This document shows positions 33,300-45,398 of a stretch of DNA of 64,000 bases, piece by piece. Source of the stretch: Hypericum androsaemum (Eukaryota; Streptophyta; Magnoliopsida; Malpighiales; Hypericaceae); contig OZ023183.1 of NCBI GenBank assembly GCA_963995505.1, positions 21,138,671-21,202,670 of the forward strand, written 5' to 3'. The translations under genes were made by a program, and so were the position numbers. The notes under the pieces are model-generated. The model was not told the origin of the DNA. It did no database searches and saw nothing but the letters and a program-made list of their open reading frames with translations. Position 1 is the stretch's first letter, and each line of letters begins with the position of its first letter.

Positions 33300-34640
33300 G
33301 CTGCAACCGAAAGGCAAATCAAGCCAACGAGTTGAAACCGGTGAATTGGAGAGGGGTCCTTAAGTCAAAGAAAAAGCTGGACTCTTTCCGGGTGCTGAAA
33401 GGATTGGAAGAGGTAGTCGAATTCGAACGAATTCAAATTCATCAAAATTATGAAATGTATTTGATCTGCCCAAGGACGAGTTCGATTGTAATTGTGAACT
33501 ACCGAATTCGAATCAAATTCAAATTAATTTTTCTTAGGGTTAGGGTTATGCCTTAAAGTTATGATTTATACTACTATAACATTGCAAGAAATGTTTGTGT
33601 TTATTTTATTCCTCTTATCTCAATTATTATTTAATAAGTTTTTAAATGAATCAATATCTTAAATTGAACCTAGATAAACCACAATTTGTTGATTTATAGT
33701 ATGGTATAATTTATGATTTCAATCCTAAAGAAAGATGAGATTTTTATATCTTGCATTTTGAAACTGAATGATTTGAAGTTTGGTGTTTGGATTAATCCAA
33801 ATTTATGTGGATTATATTAAAAATTATGTTAGAAGCATAATTTGAGAGTTACATAATTTGTTACTATAATCTAAGCATAATTTTCAATATCGTCTTCCCG
33901 ACTAGCAACTTTTTTTTACATTGTCAAATTGTCTAATAGTGAATTTCCCGAGTTGCATATATTGGACATCAATGTCACCTCCCGAGTTGCATATATTAAA
34001 CATTAATGTCTCATTTGTGTCACTTGATGACATAATTAAATAGTAATGTGACTAATAATATAACTAATAGTATGACTAATATAGATAATTAGTAAACTTT
34101 GAGAGACACCTTACATAGATCCAATTATTAATAGAAAGAAGTAGAGAATTAAGAAGAGATTGTGTAAATTTTGAAGAATGGAATGGGGTATTTATAATAT
34201 TTTGAAGTAAACTTGAATTTATAAAAAAATTTAAAAACAAAAAAAAGAAAAACGGTTAAGGGCCGAACCATGGGTCTACCTGAGAAGAAATGTCACAATT
34301 TGGTCGCCTGATGCTCACCGTCAAAATTCCCGAGGATGGGACTTCACGGGTCACGGAAAACGGGGCGGGGGCATTCAAATTTCAATTTTCCTCTGTTTTC
34401 CCCTTTGAAATAAGTCCTAATTTATTTATTTTTAAATTATTTTTACACATAATAGATGAATTCGCTCGACGTATTTTAAAAATCTTGAACCGTATTCAAT
34501 TTGTTGGAACGAACTGAATCAAATTTTTTATAAATTAAATCAAATCGAATTACGAATCAGATTTTAAGAATAGTCAAATCTACTTGGAGGGAAACCATTC
34601 ACGAGGCAGAAGAGGAGTTGGAGTCTATCTACAGGTAGCT
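33300..34640 (+). pseudogene. Y relic of the X3 unit, split by an insertion
   Basis: The left part (33300-33413) reads LQPKGKSSQRVETGELERG, then KKKLDSFRVLKGLEE with a frameshift. The right part (34586-34640) resumes with GNHSRGRRGVGVYLQ-type wording, the shifted frame of EGTIREAEEELESIYRQ. Between them lies the unclassified insertion 33414-34585, flanked by GGAGG-type sequence. Confidence 0.75.
33414..34585 (+). mobile_element. Unclassified insertion in Y relic (copy 1)
   Basis: 1172 bp of AT-rich, non-coding DNA starts TAGTCGAATTCGAACG and ends CAAATCTACTT, rich in GAATTCGAA-like subterminal motifs. The same insertion at the same site is found in the Y relics after X6 (49041-50460) and X7 (54139-55920). 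The proposed 5-bp duplication is GGAGG; the left copy is damaged here. I cannot assign a class. Confidence 0.6.
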
Positions 34641-35658
34641 AATCGCAGGATCCTATGATGTTGAGATCAAAGTTTTGTAAATGAATCACATTGTACAGAA
34701 AATTCGTATAACATGAGATCAATAGAGATACTTTTATACAAGAAAATTGACTGTTCACCCCTCATTACAATAGCAACATCTAGTTGTTTGATTGGCCTTT
34801 GACTCATTAAAACAAATTTGGGGTTAGTAAGCAAATGGCATCTTGTATACTCATGCAGTAGTATTGTATGCTGAAACTGCAGAATTGCTATAAAAAATTG
34901 TAAGACGAATAACATAATTCTAAAACTCGACAAGGTTTCAACCGGTTCTGAATTTATGGACATGATGCCAAGCAAGTATATGTACTCTTTTTCATTTGAG
35001 AAACATAAGATGATACTGATTGATCCTATAAGTTGATACAGCTTCTCAAGTTTGTTTTCTGCTGGAAATCCAATAGCTCAAATATACTTGCACCCAAAAA
35101 AGTTTGTTTAGACATCCAGATGGATTTCTGATTAAAGACCACGTTTTTGGAGTGGCAGCCATCAGGTGCAAGACAATAGAGACACCATCCACACGGGCAA
35201 CTCAAGAAGACCTGATAACGATCCAGATCAAAACACACATGCGATTTAGATGGTGGGTTTGATAGGCTGTCAAGATTCCTCTTGCCTCCAAGAACCTCAT
35301 CTTCAAGGCCTTGAGATCTGTGTAAATCGGAAGCTCAATTTCCAATGGAATAGAAAATTAAGACGGAGTCTTCTCCTGTCTGGGAGATGAGGTGGCATCT
35401 TGCTCGTGCAACTTCATAATTATAGTACCTCAGTATTTATTTTAGTGATTGATTCTCTCCTCAACACCCGACAATTGCAGAACCCGCCAATTCAGCCACA
35501 TGATACCCTCAATTCGACTTGATGCTAAAGCCTTCCTCTTCATCCTATATATACTTCCGGTCTACAGCTCAAGTCATAACAGATCCAGAAACATCAAAAC
35601 CAAGTTAAAAGCACTTGTCCCGCCCTCTTGAAATATATATTTTCAGCTAAAAACTAAA
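34641..35658. other. Shared upstream flank of X4
   Basis: This is the same repeated intergenic block as before X3, X5, X6 and X7. TATATATA at 35546-35553 lies 105 bp before the X4 start codon. No gene is evident. Confidence 0.55.
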
Positions 35659-36480
35659 ATGGCTGCCTCTTCTGAATCTTCTAAACCCACATTCCACACT
35701 CGTTCTATCAGCTTACCCTCAAAGAGCCATCCTCTTGTCGCCATTGTTGAGGACCAGTTGAGAGCATGTGATACTACACCGTCGGGCTACAAGCTTGGTG
35801 GCCTCAAGGACATGTACGAGAGCGTGGACGACATGCTCCAGTTGCCTCTAGCTTGTCACAACAGCGACAAAGATATGGATGCGATGTTGGATGGATCTTT
35901 AAGGTTGCTGGATATTTGCGAGACAACACAAGATGTTTTCTCGCAGATGAAGAAATTGGTTCAGGAGTTGGAATCCTCCCTCCGCAGGAAAAGGGGTGAG
36001 GAGTCCAGCATTGAGAATGACGTCAAAATGTACCTGGTCTCGAGAAAGAGATTGAGTAAGGTCATCTCCAAGTGTCTTGGAAGTTCCAAAAGAGTAGAAA
36101 AGAACTGCGCAGCAGAAAAGAGCTTGGCTGATTTGCTACGAGAAGTCGAAGAGACTAGCATTGCGATATTTGAGTCCCTCCTATCTCAGATTTCTCCCAA
36201 AGCGAGATCTAGATCGACAGGATGGTCACTAATGTCCAAGCTGGTGAAGTCAAGGCAAGTGTCCAGCGAAGAACAATCGGATGTCCATAATATGGCGGAC
36301 ATGGACGCTGATTTGCTCAGCCTCATTGCCAAGAAGTCCAGCCCTCTCAAGGTCCAAGACGCAGTCAAGGGACTCGAGGCATTGGAGTCCACCATCCAGG
36401 AAACCGGGGAAGAATTGGAATGTGTTTACCGGAGATTACTCATAGCCAGAGTGTCTCTACTTAATCTACTACAACACTAG
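35659..36480 (+). CDS. DUF241 (PF03087) protein X4
   Basis: A 273-residue single-exon protein; the frame is intact. Motifs as in X2: RSISLPSKSHP (15-25), GLKDMYESVDDMLQLPLA (about 47-64), LDICETTQDVFSQMKK (about 84-99), ELESSLRRKRGEESSIENDV (about 102-121), and a C-terminal LEALESTIQETGEELE region (about 239-254) before RVSLLNLLQH. It carries the two-residue insertion ST (SRSTGWSL) shared with X7, which groups those two copies. Small differences from its neighbours are DMYES and LLIARVS. Its 3' flank is cut short at about 36770, and no Y relic follows. Confidence 0.92.
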   Translation: MAASSESSKPTFHTRSISLPSKSHPLVAIVEDQLRACDTTPSGYKLGGLKDMYESVDDMLQLPLACHNSDKDMDAMLDGSLRLLDICETTQDVFSQMKKLVQELESSLRRKRGEESSIENDVKMYLVSRKRLSKVISKCLGSSKRVEKNCAAEKSLADLLREVEETSIAIFESLLSQISPKARSRSTGWSLMSKLVKSRQVSSEEQSDVHNMADMDADLLSLIAKKSSPLKVQDAVKGLEALESTIQETGEELECVYRRLLIARVSLLNLLQH

Positions 36481-37570
36481 CTTGTAGTCATTCTTCCAGT
36501 TTTGTAAAATGCAAATCTAGTCACGGATTGTAGATACGATGATACATACAAGTATAGTTAGGATTAATTGATATCAATGCATGGAAATCACTTTACGTCC
36601 AAATTCTGAGCCACTTACGTATTCCTTACAAGATTTATGATCTTCCATCAGAGTTTAGCTTATCTCAGGACTTTGGCTTCCGTTTTAGTGCCATCTATTT
36701 ACGCGGTCTAATATTGAAAAATGATTGATGTTGCCTGGAAAAAATATAGGGATATTTCCACCTTAATTTGTCCAACTAAAACTGAAAGTGAAGAAGTTAT
36801 ATCTGATAGCAATAACTTACAATTTCCAAATTTTTCCTACTTACAAGTATGGCTACGGTGGACGAACTCTAGAAAGCAAATTAGCCATCAACATCTACTG
36901 TTGTATATGGAGTTGTTGAGCTGAGAACCGACAGACTCACTCCTACCTAACTCTACCGGTATGGTTTGCTGCTAATAGATTCTCATCTACAAGTTCTAAG
37001 CTCTACTGCAATTCATCATACTGGAATCAATTTGCAAAGCTCCTACGGGAAACCAAAGTGACGTACCAGATTGGCGGCCGTGCTGGTTCTTTGATCCTCC
37101 GACGGCAGGGTGGTTGATTCAAGTTTCAGTTGGTTTGGTTGGATGGTTGATTCTCGTGTGACCTTTGGAATTCAGGGGTTGTCAATTGGTATTTCTGGAG
37201 GCTTTGGAACTGGAGAGCTGGAGGTGTTCAATGGGCCCTTCTGCATCTACTTCTGGGCTTCATTTTTCTCGGGGGATTTTTTTCTACCATATATATTTTA
37301 CTGCGATAGTATTTTAACAAATTTTATACTTAATAGATTGTATATATTATAATTAATAAACGTTACTTATTTAAAAAAAATAAGGAAACAACTTTCTTTT
37401 TCTTCCCAAACACGTCCCTACGAGGAGTCCAGAATTAAATTCTGAGAATTTGCTAAAACGAAAGAAAGAGATAAATGTTCTTAGGCCGTGGTGGGAGCTT
37501 CGCCTACAATTTCCAAGTTAATCCGACAATAGTTTACGGGGAATATGAGAAGCTTCCTAGTTAATTTTTT
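36481..37570. other. 3' flank of X4, then unassigned sequence
   Basis: To about 36770 the sequence matches the 3' flank of the other X genes. From there to 37570 I recognise nothing; the frames at 36721-36924 and 37110-37352 have no domain. Confidence 0.5.
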
Positions 37571-38745
37571 AAGGGCAAATTACCATCAGTTTCCTAGTCT
37601 ATAGCTTAATTAATAGTAAGACTCCTGTCATGTAAAAAATTATTTTGCTATCTATACTCTTTGTTTAAATGTTAGTCTCTCGAGTCTCTGGTTAATTTCA
37701 GTAATCAATTTATTATTATTTTTAATCACGAAAAGACCATTATGCCTCAAGTTTTATCTTCAACCTCACACTCTCTCAACTTCCACTGTCCGCCACCGTG
37801 AAAAACTAAAATTAATCAAACCAATTAATCAAGAACATCAAGAATCTGCACATGAAGAACCCTAAATAACCAAGAACTCTAAATCAACAAAGCAAGATCC
37901 TCGACGACTGAGGAGGTCGGGGTACCGATACCGAAGCTAGAGGGACATGTAGAGGAAATGCAGGAGCTGCTGGGGCTGCATGAAGCTGGGTGATACGGTT
38001 GGACGCCGCCTCGCAGCAATTCGACCTCGGAAGGGACAAGCAGGGGGAGGTGGGCGGGCGGAGAGGACACGTCGATGGAATCGCTCAACCCCGACGGCCC
38101 TTGGTTCACCTCGTCGTTCCCCGGCCTTCATAGAGGTCGGCGACGGTAGAACTCCTCGTAGAGGTCGAGGAGGCCGTTCAGCTCGCCGTTTCCCGGCCTT
38201 GACGACGCAGTCTTCAAGGTCTATGGTTTCAGCAACGAGGTCGTTCAGCTAGCCGTGCTCCGCGTGCTGCTTACCGTCGTTTCAGCTCCCTCGCCCCAAA
38301 AAGCCTTCCGCCGTCGCATTTAATTGATTTTTGGTTTAATTGAATTGGGTTTGGTTGCTCGTCATTGATGCTCGCCGTTACTTAATTTAGTTTTTTACGG
38401 TGGTGGAAGCGGAGAGAGTGAGGTTGAAGATGAAATTTGAGGGCATAATAGTCTTTTCATGATTAAAAAAATAATAAATTGATCGATGAAATCAGCCATA
38501 GCAAAATAAATTTTCTATTAGTAAGAATCCTACTACTAATTGAGATCGGATTGAGTGGGGACTAAATAAAATTTGTCCACAGGTGGGAACTATATTTTGG
38601 GCCGTCAGATTTGATTATCTTTAAATCTGATGGTCAATAACCTACCAGATGATATTTGTTTGCATGTGAAGTGATATTGATTTGCATGTGAAATAATTAC
38701 TAATAATTATGTTATAGACTAGGGACTGAGGATAAAAAATACTTT
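37571..38745. mobile_element. Probable non-autonomous Mutator-like element
   Basis: The left end AAATTACCATCAGTTTCCTAG and the complement of the right end near 38700-38745 (ATTACTAATAATTATGTTATAGACTAGGGACTG) form imperfect inverted repeats, and subterminal segments near 37640-37750 and 38440-38540 also pair. The ends resemble those of the element at 54777-55492. The GC-rich interior (about 37900-38300) differs from the flanks and could be captured host sequence, but I cannot name it. No clear target duplication is seen. Confidence 0.5.
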
Positions 38746-39663
38746 AGAAGGTAGTACGAGTAATTTCTCAACCTGACGAGATCCAATAGCCACAATTCAA
38801 GTTCCTGAAAGATTGTCTCTGAAAGGCCACGTTTTTTTTCTCTCGAGTGGCAGCCATCAGGTGCTAGGCTATTTGAAATCAGACACGATCAAGACCTGCT
38901 TACGATCCAGATCAAGACATAGGCTGTCCAGATTCCTCTTGCCTCCCCATCTTCACGTCAAAGGCCTTGTGATCTGTGTAAATCTGCAGCTTCAAGTCCC
39001 AATTGAAATAGAAAACTAAGGCGGGGTCTTCTCCAGTCTGGAAGATGCTCGTGCAACTTCATAATTGTTACACCCCAGGATAGTTTTTCCCTTATGCTTC
39101 CGACAGTGATGAGACATTGCATGATCCGCCAACTCAGCAACACGATTCGCCAATTAAAATCGGTGATATACCACATGCTAATAGCAGACAATTGACGGTA
39201 ACGGAAGGAAGAAAAATATAACAATAGGACGTGATCTCGGAATCTTATCATCCGCTGCCAAATCCCCTTGTCTTAATGCAATGTTTACGCAAGTTAAACA
39301 TTGATAGCCTGTTATTACACATGGATTCTTCTCTATACGATAGTCACCTACGTGTGTTGACTTTGATCTATTACACATCTTAGCGAATCTGCCACCGAGG
39401 CGTTGGAAAATTTTGGACTCCACATGGGACATGTTTGGAAACGAAAAGAAAAGTTTGTTCATTCATCTATAATTTTTTTTATAAGTAACAAATCATTATC
39501 TCAAAATGAACCCACCAGGGGAGGTTACATCGAGAGGTCATGCCAAAGGTACAAAGTTTTTTATACTTGTAGGTAATAACTTGGAAGTTACAATGTTTTT
39601 TGCTGTGAGGTAGAATTTTTTCATTTTTGGTTTTAGTTGGACATTAAAGATGTCCATGCCCCT
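38746..39663. other. Orphan copy of the DUF241 upstream flank, then unassigned sequence
   Basis: Bases 38810-39180 match, on the + strand, the block that lies before X3 and X4 (AGGCCACGTTTTT, AGGCTGTCCA.GATTCCTCTT, GCACAACTTCATAATT-like wording), but no X gene follows. Bases about 39260-39360 resemble 59350-59460 (TGCAATGTTTACG). The Athila-type element 3 begins at 39664. Confidence 0.6.
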
Positions 39664-41189
39664 TGACGAGTGTGTAAATGCTCATGTTTTGTCATATGTT
39701 TCCTGCGTGTTTAGTCATGATTTAAGTTATTTTTATTATGTCATGTCAAGTCTTATGATCATTTTAGTACATTTGTGTTCGGGAGTAGATTTCTACCCAT
39801 TGTCATATTTTGTAGGAAAATGGAGCTCAATGAAGGCCGTTGGAGAGGTAATTTCGAGAGACTATATTGCAAGAGCCATAACTTTCTGCTCGAGTATCCG
39901 AATGCATCAAATAAGATACCGTTGGATAGCTTGAAGAGAGATATACATTTTGTATTTTATAGTCGAAACCAAATTCTAAGTGTAAGAGGGTCAATAATGC
40001 AAAATACTAAGATACGATGAAGCTGATCAGCGACCCAGCAAGCGCCAAATATTTGGCGGGCGCCAAGTCCATTACAGAGAGTTCCATTGGTGGGCGCCAA
40101 CTATATTGGCGGGCGCCAGGTCCTCAACGACAGATTTTTCAGACTTTCTTTTTAAGATGGGAACTCGATTTGTTTCAGTTATATTCGACTTTTGGCCTCC
40201 TTTTTCGGCCTTAGGACTTAAGTTATATTATTTTATATTATTACTTGGCCAGCAAGACTTCCAATTTAGCTTACCTCCTCTAGGTTTTCCTAATTTCTAG
40301 TTAGACTTTTGGCTATATATAGGCCTTAGTTTCTTAGGTTTAAGGAAGATCTTCTACTGCAACATTGAGACTACTTTTGATCATTAATAAAGTCACAATT
40401 CCTGGTAGCTACGTGGAGGAGATCGGCGAGGCATGCTCGAATGACTAAGCTTTCTCTATCTTTTATGCTATTCATTATTATACCTTCCATTAATATCATG
40501 TGCTTTATGATTATGCTTAGCGAGTAGTTCTCTTGTGAGTGCGATGCCCTAATTATGTGATTACTTGTCTATGTTGGCTATGGTTTGACTATCTTTCGCA
40601 ATAGTTATTAATTGATGATCTTAATGCCTAATCTAACTTGATCACTTAGATTATGATATTTAGTTGATAATAATGGACCGGAAGGTATTAGAATTAACAG
40701 AAGAGTCAATTGACATGTCCTTAGGTATTAATGAGGAATCTTGATACTAAGGGATAACTCGCTAGGAGTTAACTTCATAATTGAGTTTAGCTTAGTTCTT
40801 GGTCTAATTAATGAGCGGAAGCATTGATTAGTAATCATGAACTACTCTAGCTTAGTTTTATCCTCCTAATGAGTGGAAGCGTTAGGGAGATGCACTAGAA
40901 CACTCCGGGTACTAGTTAGGACTTCATAAAAACTATAGTCTCGACATAGATGGGTAATCCGTAAGGGTATCATGCTCGTTTATCTCCATTGATTTACAAC
41001 TCGTCTTTTATTTGTATTTCCGATCTCGTTTATTTACTTGCGACCTTTCACAACCTTATAAAACTTTAATTTCTCCGCTTCACATAATTACTTGCCTTGA
41101 TTTAATGTTCAACCCTCAGTTTTAAGAACCTTACTTACCACTATACTATTTACTTGTGCGTTTAATTGTTCGTAATTTTGCATACATCA
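39664..41189 (+). repeat. 5' LTR of element 3
   Basis: 1526 bp, TGACGAGTGTG to GCATACATCA. A TATA box (TATATATA) is at 40314-40321. A GGCGGGCGCCA-type motif recurs several times at about 40045-40120. The 3' LTR is shorter mainly because it has fewer of these motifs and lacks a 13-bp segment near 40890. Confidence 0.92.
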
Positions 41190-41191
41190 AA

Positions 41192-41209
41192 TTGGCGCCG
41201 TCGACACGA
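41192..41209 (+). promoter_or_regulatory. Primer-binding site of element 3
   Basis: TTGGCGCCGTCG begins 2 bp after the LTR end. Athila elements commonly use a TGGCGCCGTTGCCGG-type site complementary to the 3' end of tRNA-Asp (family knowledge); this one matches in its first part and diverges after it. Confidence 0.7.
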
Positions 41210-41303
41210 AACTGAGATTTTAGGACATAAAATCAAAAGCAATTGATTTTGTGTAGCAACCTTGCTGATTTCGTGTGCTCTCTTTTTCAGGATTCTCTAG
41301 TGC

Positions 41304-43544
41304 ATGCCAAGAACCCGGAGTGAAGGACTAGACCTTGACACAAACGTTGTGCTTGAGGTTGACATCGGAGTACTCGAAAGGGTAATTAGGCGTAAGAAGA
41401 GAGACCAAGCCAAAGCAATGGCACACAATCAGGAAGATGGAGCGCTCCAAGCTGTAGGGGACGCTCTGCGAAGAAGGACGCTACTGGAATCATCTGTTCC
41501 TACATGGAATGGGAATTCTAATAGTTTACAACAACCACTTGAAGATCCCACCTCTTTCCAGATTCCAGGATCCATCATCGGAATATTACAAAACTCGGTC
41601 CAATTTGGCGGCTTGCCAAGCGGAGACCCTCGAGACCATCTTTCTCGCTTTGAAGATATCAGCAACATCATGAAGTTCCAAAATATCAATGATGATGTCT
41701 TGAAGCTACGTCTCTTTCACTTTTCTCCGAAAGATCGAGCTCACATCTGGTACAACAAGTTGAAAGGAGAGACGATTCAGAGTTGGACTGATCTGGCCCA
41801 TGCTTTCCTACGGAAATTCTTTTCTATGGCCAAGATAGCCAAACTCCTACAAGAAATCAACACATTTATCCAAGGAGATAGGGAGAGCATCTATGAAGCC
41901 TGGAAACAGTTCACAGATCTCCAAAGTGCCTTCCCTCAACATGGCATAACTCAGGATAACCTCATGAAAATATTATACAACGGGTTAGATGGCCCATCTC
42001 GTGATCATATTGATGCCTCCTCTCAAGGGGTATTCTTGAGGAAGACTGCTGATGAAGCTGCTCACTTAATGGAGGAAATGGCTGAAGTCAATGGTATGTG
42101 GCCAAAAGAACGTGCTAGGCAACCACGTAAGGAAGCAGCCCGAGGAGTACTCGAATTAAATGCCAACATGAAGCTCGAAGCTAAAATAGAAGCACTTACC
42201 AAAATACTTGAAAATTTGACCAAGGACAAGGAACAGGCAGCTGTGGTGCAAGATACTTGTAAGCTTTGCAAAGGGGCACATCCCACAACTGACTGTCCAA
42301 TATTGGAAGAGATCCAGGCCATTGCTGATAGAACACCACCAGGAATGGGCTGCTCAAAACAAGCTAATGCTCAGCCAAATTTCACTCAATTTGGTTAGCA
42401 AGCACACAACACTAGTGCCCAGCAAGACTCTAGGAAGCCATATTTGGGCGAGCAAGTCAAGGAAATGGGTGACAAGATCGATAAATTAGTGGGAGCAGTT
42501 CAGCAGTCCATCCAACAACAAAGTATAACTGTACAGCAGATGGATCGTTGCAAAGCACGTCAACAAGAGTTTGAGACATACTTAAAGGGGCAAGCCACGC
42601 AACTCAAGAAGATGGAGATCGAACTCAAAAATTTAGCTGCAACAAACACTCAAAGGGAAATAGGTGCTCTACCCAGCAACACTGAGTCGAACCCACGAGG
42701 ACAGGTGATGGCCATCACATTGAGGAGTATGGACGAGGATGATGAACCATATATTCCTCCACCACCTTATATCCCTCCACCTCCATTCCAGCAAAGACTC
42801 CGGAGAAAGCCACCACTTGAGAACAAATCCTCTTCAAAAGAATATGCCGAACCGATCAAGCCAGCCATAGAGGAGGAGGTAGTTACTGAAAAGAAGGAGC
42901 CACCAGTCTATATCAGTGAACAAGAGGATTTTTATATTCCTCCACCATCACCTCAATAAGTCAAGAAGGAAGCAGTGATCGATGTGAAGACCCTTGAATT
43001 CATAGAGATGATGGAAGACATTCAAAGCCATGTCTCCTTCTTAGAGATATTAGATCGAAGACCACAATATGCTGAGTTCCTTAAAGAGATCATCGCAAGG
43101 AAGAAGAAGCAAAATGACAGCAAGACGACTCCTTTGGTAGCAAATGACAGACCACCAAAATTGAAAGATCCAGGGAGTTTCACTGTTCCTTGTACTATTA
43201 ATGGTGTGCAGTTTCCACATTGCTTATGTGATTTGGGTGCCAATGTTAATCTTATGCTGTTGGCCACTTTCAGAGAACTCAATTTGGGGGATGTCAAACC
43301 TACATCCATGATGATCGAGCATGCAGATCATACTAGGAAAAGGCCACATGGAATCGTAGAGGATGTGATAATCAAAGTCGACAAGTTTCTCGTACTTGTA
43401 GATTTTGTGATGCTGGACTATGCTACCAATGACAGTTACCCACTGATTCTAGGACGTCCATTCCTCAACACTTGTCATGCAATGGTAGATGTTCACAATG
43501 GCAAGCTACTTCTTCGCATAGGCCAAGATGAAATAGAGTTCTAA
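41304..43544 (+). pseudogene. Gag-protease frame of element 3, two in-frame stops
   Basis: One continuous frame is interrupted by TAG at 42396-42398 and TAA at 42957-42959. The first part (41304-42398, 364 codons) contains the retrotransposon Gag domain (LPSGDPRDHLSRFEDI to DEAAHLMEEMAE) and a zinc knuckle CKLCKGAHPTTDC, one residue shorter than CX2CX4HX4C. The second part (to 42959) is a proline-rich linker. The third (42975-43544) is the aspartic protease with DLGAN in place of DLGAS and the [10 protein letters not shown] signature. Both stops sit where glutamine would be expected from context, compatible with C-to-T changes. Only Gag could be made whole from the first part. Confidence 0.88.
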
Positions 43545-45398
43545 GTAACCGATAAGCGCCTTCGTCCACCGTAGTGCCAAAGGGAGTAACACAGTCAAGC
43601 TAACGACTCTAAATTAGCACATTTAGTATTTAATTTTTTTTTGTTTTTGTGTTTACTTCAGTATCGTTATTTTGATTCAGTATTTTAATGGTCTTAGCAG
43701 GAGGTTTAGAAAAGAGGAAACTAGGTTTCAACAGAGCTCGCCAATCCATACACAAATGTTATTGCGCATCAAAGGTAGTTAGATCAAAACACCACCAACC
43801 TTCCCCACCGCCTCCCACCGACGATTGACGGGCAGTACCAATCCCTTCCATTTCTTATTGTTTGTTATCGTAGTGTCGGTTATGTCCTTGTGGTCTTTGT
43901 TTCTATGCTGTGATGTTTGCTTGTGTCCCCTACATTGAGGACAATGTGTTTAATAAGTATGGGGGGGTCAACGTGCATTTTCGTTTTGGTTTGGCATATG
44001 TGATCGAGTCTAGATCTATATTTAGGAGTGTGTTTGTTTGTGTATGTGAATGAAGTGGTGTCAAAAGCAGATGATGAATCTCCCCCCTCGAATTTGGAAC
44101 TTTTATTAGAAGTTAAATCCCATACCTTGTTAGGAATCAAGTTTGAACACGATGAGTAAAGACGTGTAGGAACAACACTCTTAGTTGTATAGGTTAGTGG
44201 TTGCACTTGGTAGATTATACTAGCGGCATTGATGAGTGACCTTGTGAGATTTTAGAGCCGAAGGAGGAGACAACCGTCTCCGCATAGCATGAGGTGCCTA
44301 CATTGCTCCGGTCATCGAGTTTCATGCCATCACTTGGTACCATTTTGGTGGTGTAGGTGTAAGTGACAGGACGGGGGCCATCTTTGATTTTGAGCCTAGA
44401 GCCTTAGAGCTAAAAACCATGTATATCCCTTGTTTAAACCCGTTGAGCTTAAGCCTTTTTCTTTGAAATATTATATGTAAGCCAATGTGTAAGCCCTATA
44501 TCCACAATCTCAACTACCTTTGATCACTTTGGTCCGAGGATGCATTAGGTCTTTATCTATGGGGTATAATTGTAAGGGTTCATTTGGTAGAATAAGATCG
44601 GAAATAAATAATGGGGGAAATGGGTAGAATTGAGGCCAACAAAGAAGCCGAGACTAGCTGCCTCAGATGTGTGCTATGATGTATGGATGAGGATGAGAAA
44701 AGTTGTGAAAAAAAAGAAGAGGAAAGCGAAGAAAGAAGAAAGAAAAAAAGAGAAAAGTGTGAAAAAAAGGAAAAGAAAAACAAAGGAAAGGGAATGGAAT
44801 GGAATGGAAGTTAGAAGAGGAATAAATGTTGAAAGATGGAAGTGTGGAAAGTTTGAAAAGTGAATAAATGGCACGGCTCGAGCTATGCGGTCAGTAAGAT
44901 TGGGTGTAATATTGGGATGAGTGCATATTAGATATAGTGTGAGATGTTTAGAATAGACGAGAGCTAGAACATTTTTGTGAGCTCCTCGGCCGGGTGGTTT
45001 AGCTACTTCCCACATATATTATCCTCACCTGACCCTAACCCCATTACAACCCAATGAAAAGTCCCCTTGATCATGGCCCCACATTTATCGAGGCACCACT
45101 GAGTGAGACGAATGAAACTTTGAGATCCCGGACGTGTACGCGAATGATAGGTTGTTCACTACTCATATATATGAGCTTACATTTTTGAACCTCTGAGTGG
45201 TCAACCCTCTAGTGTAATCTACTTAGTGCAAAAATTGGGTTAAACTATCAAGGATGCGGTGTCTACATGTTCTTACTCCTTGTGTTCAGGTAAGTACACT
45301 ACACAGTCGTGGGGTGGTCTTTTAATAAGAGTTTAAAATTTGGGTGTGTGTCTGATGCGCCTTATTTGAGGACAAGCAAGGAAATAAGTGTGGGGGTG
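43545..45398 (+). other. Non-coding 3' region of element 3
   Basis: It starts with wording found just after pol in element 1 (GGGAGTAA..AGTCAAGCTAA). It holds the internal polypurine-like box (43935-43967), the conserved GGAGACAACCGTCT segment at about 44265, an A/G-rich run (44700-44800) and the true polypurine tract (45366-45396). No protein is evident; frames here arise from the low-complexity run. Confidence 0.75.

Noticed and set aside
44580..45015. Ser/Phe-rich and Lys/Glu-rich frames on both strands
   Set aside because: They come from the A/G-rich run of the element 3 non-coding region.
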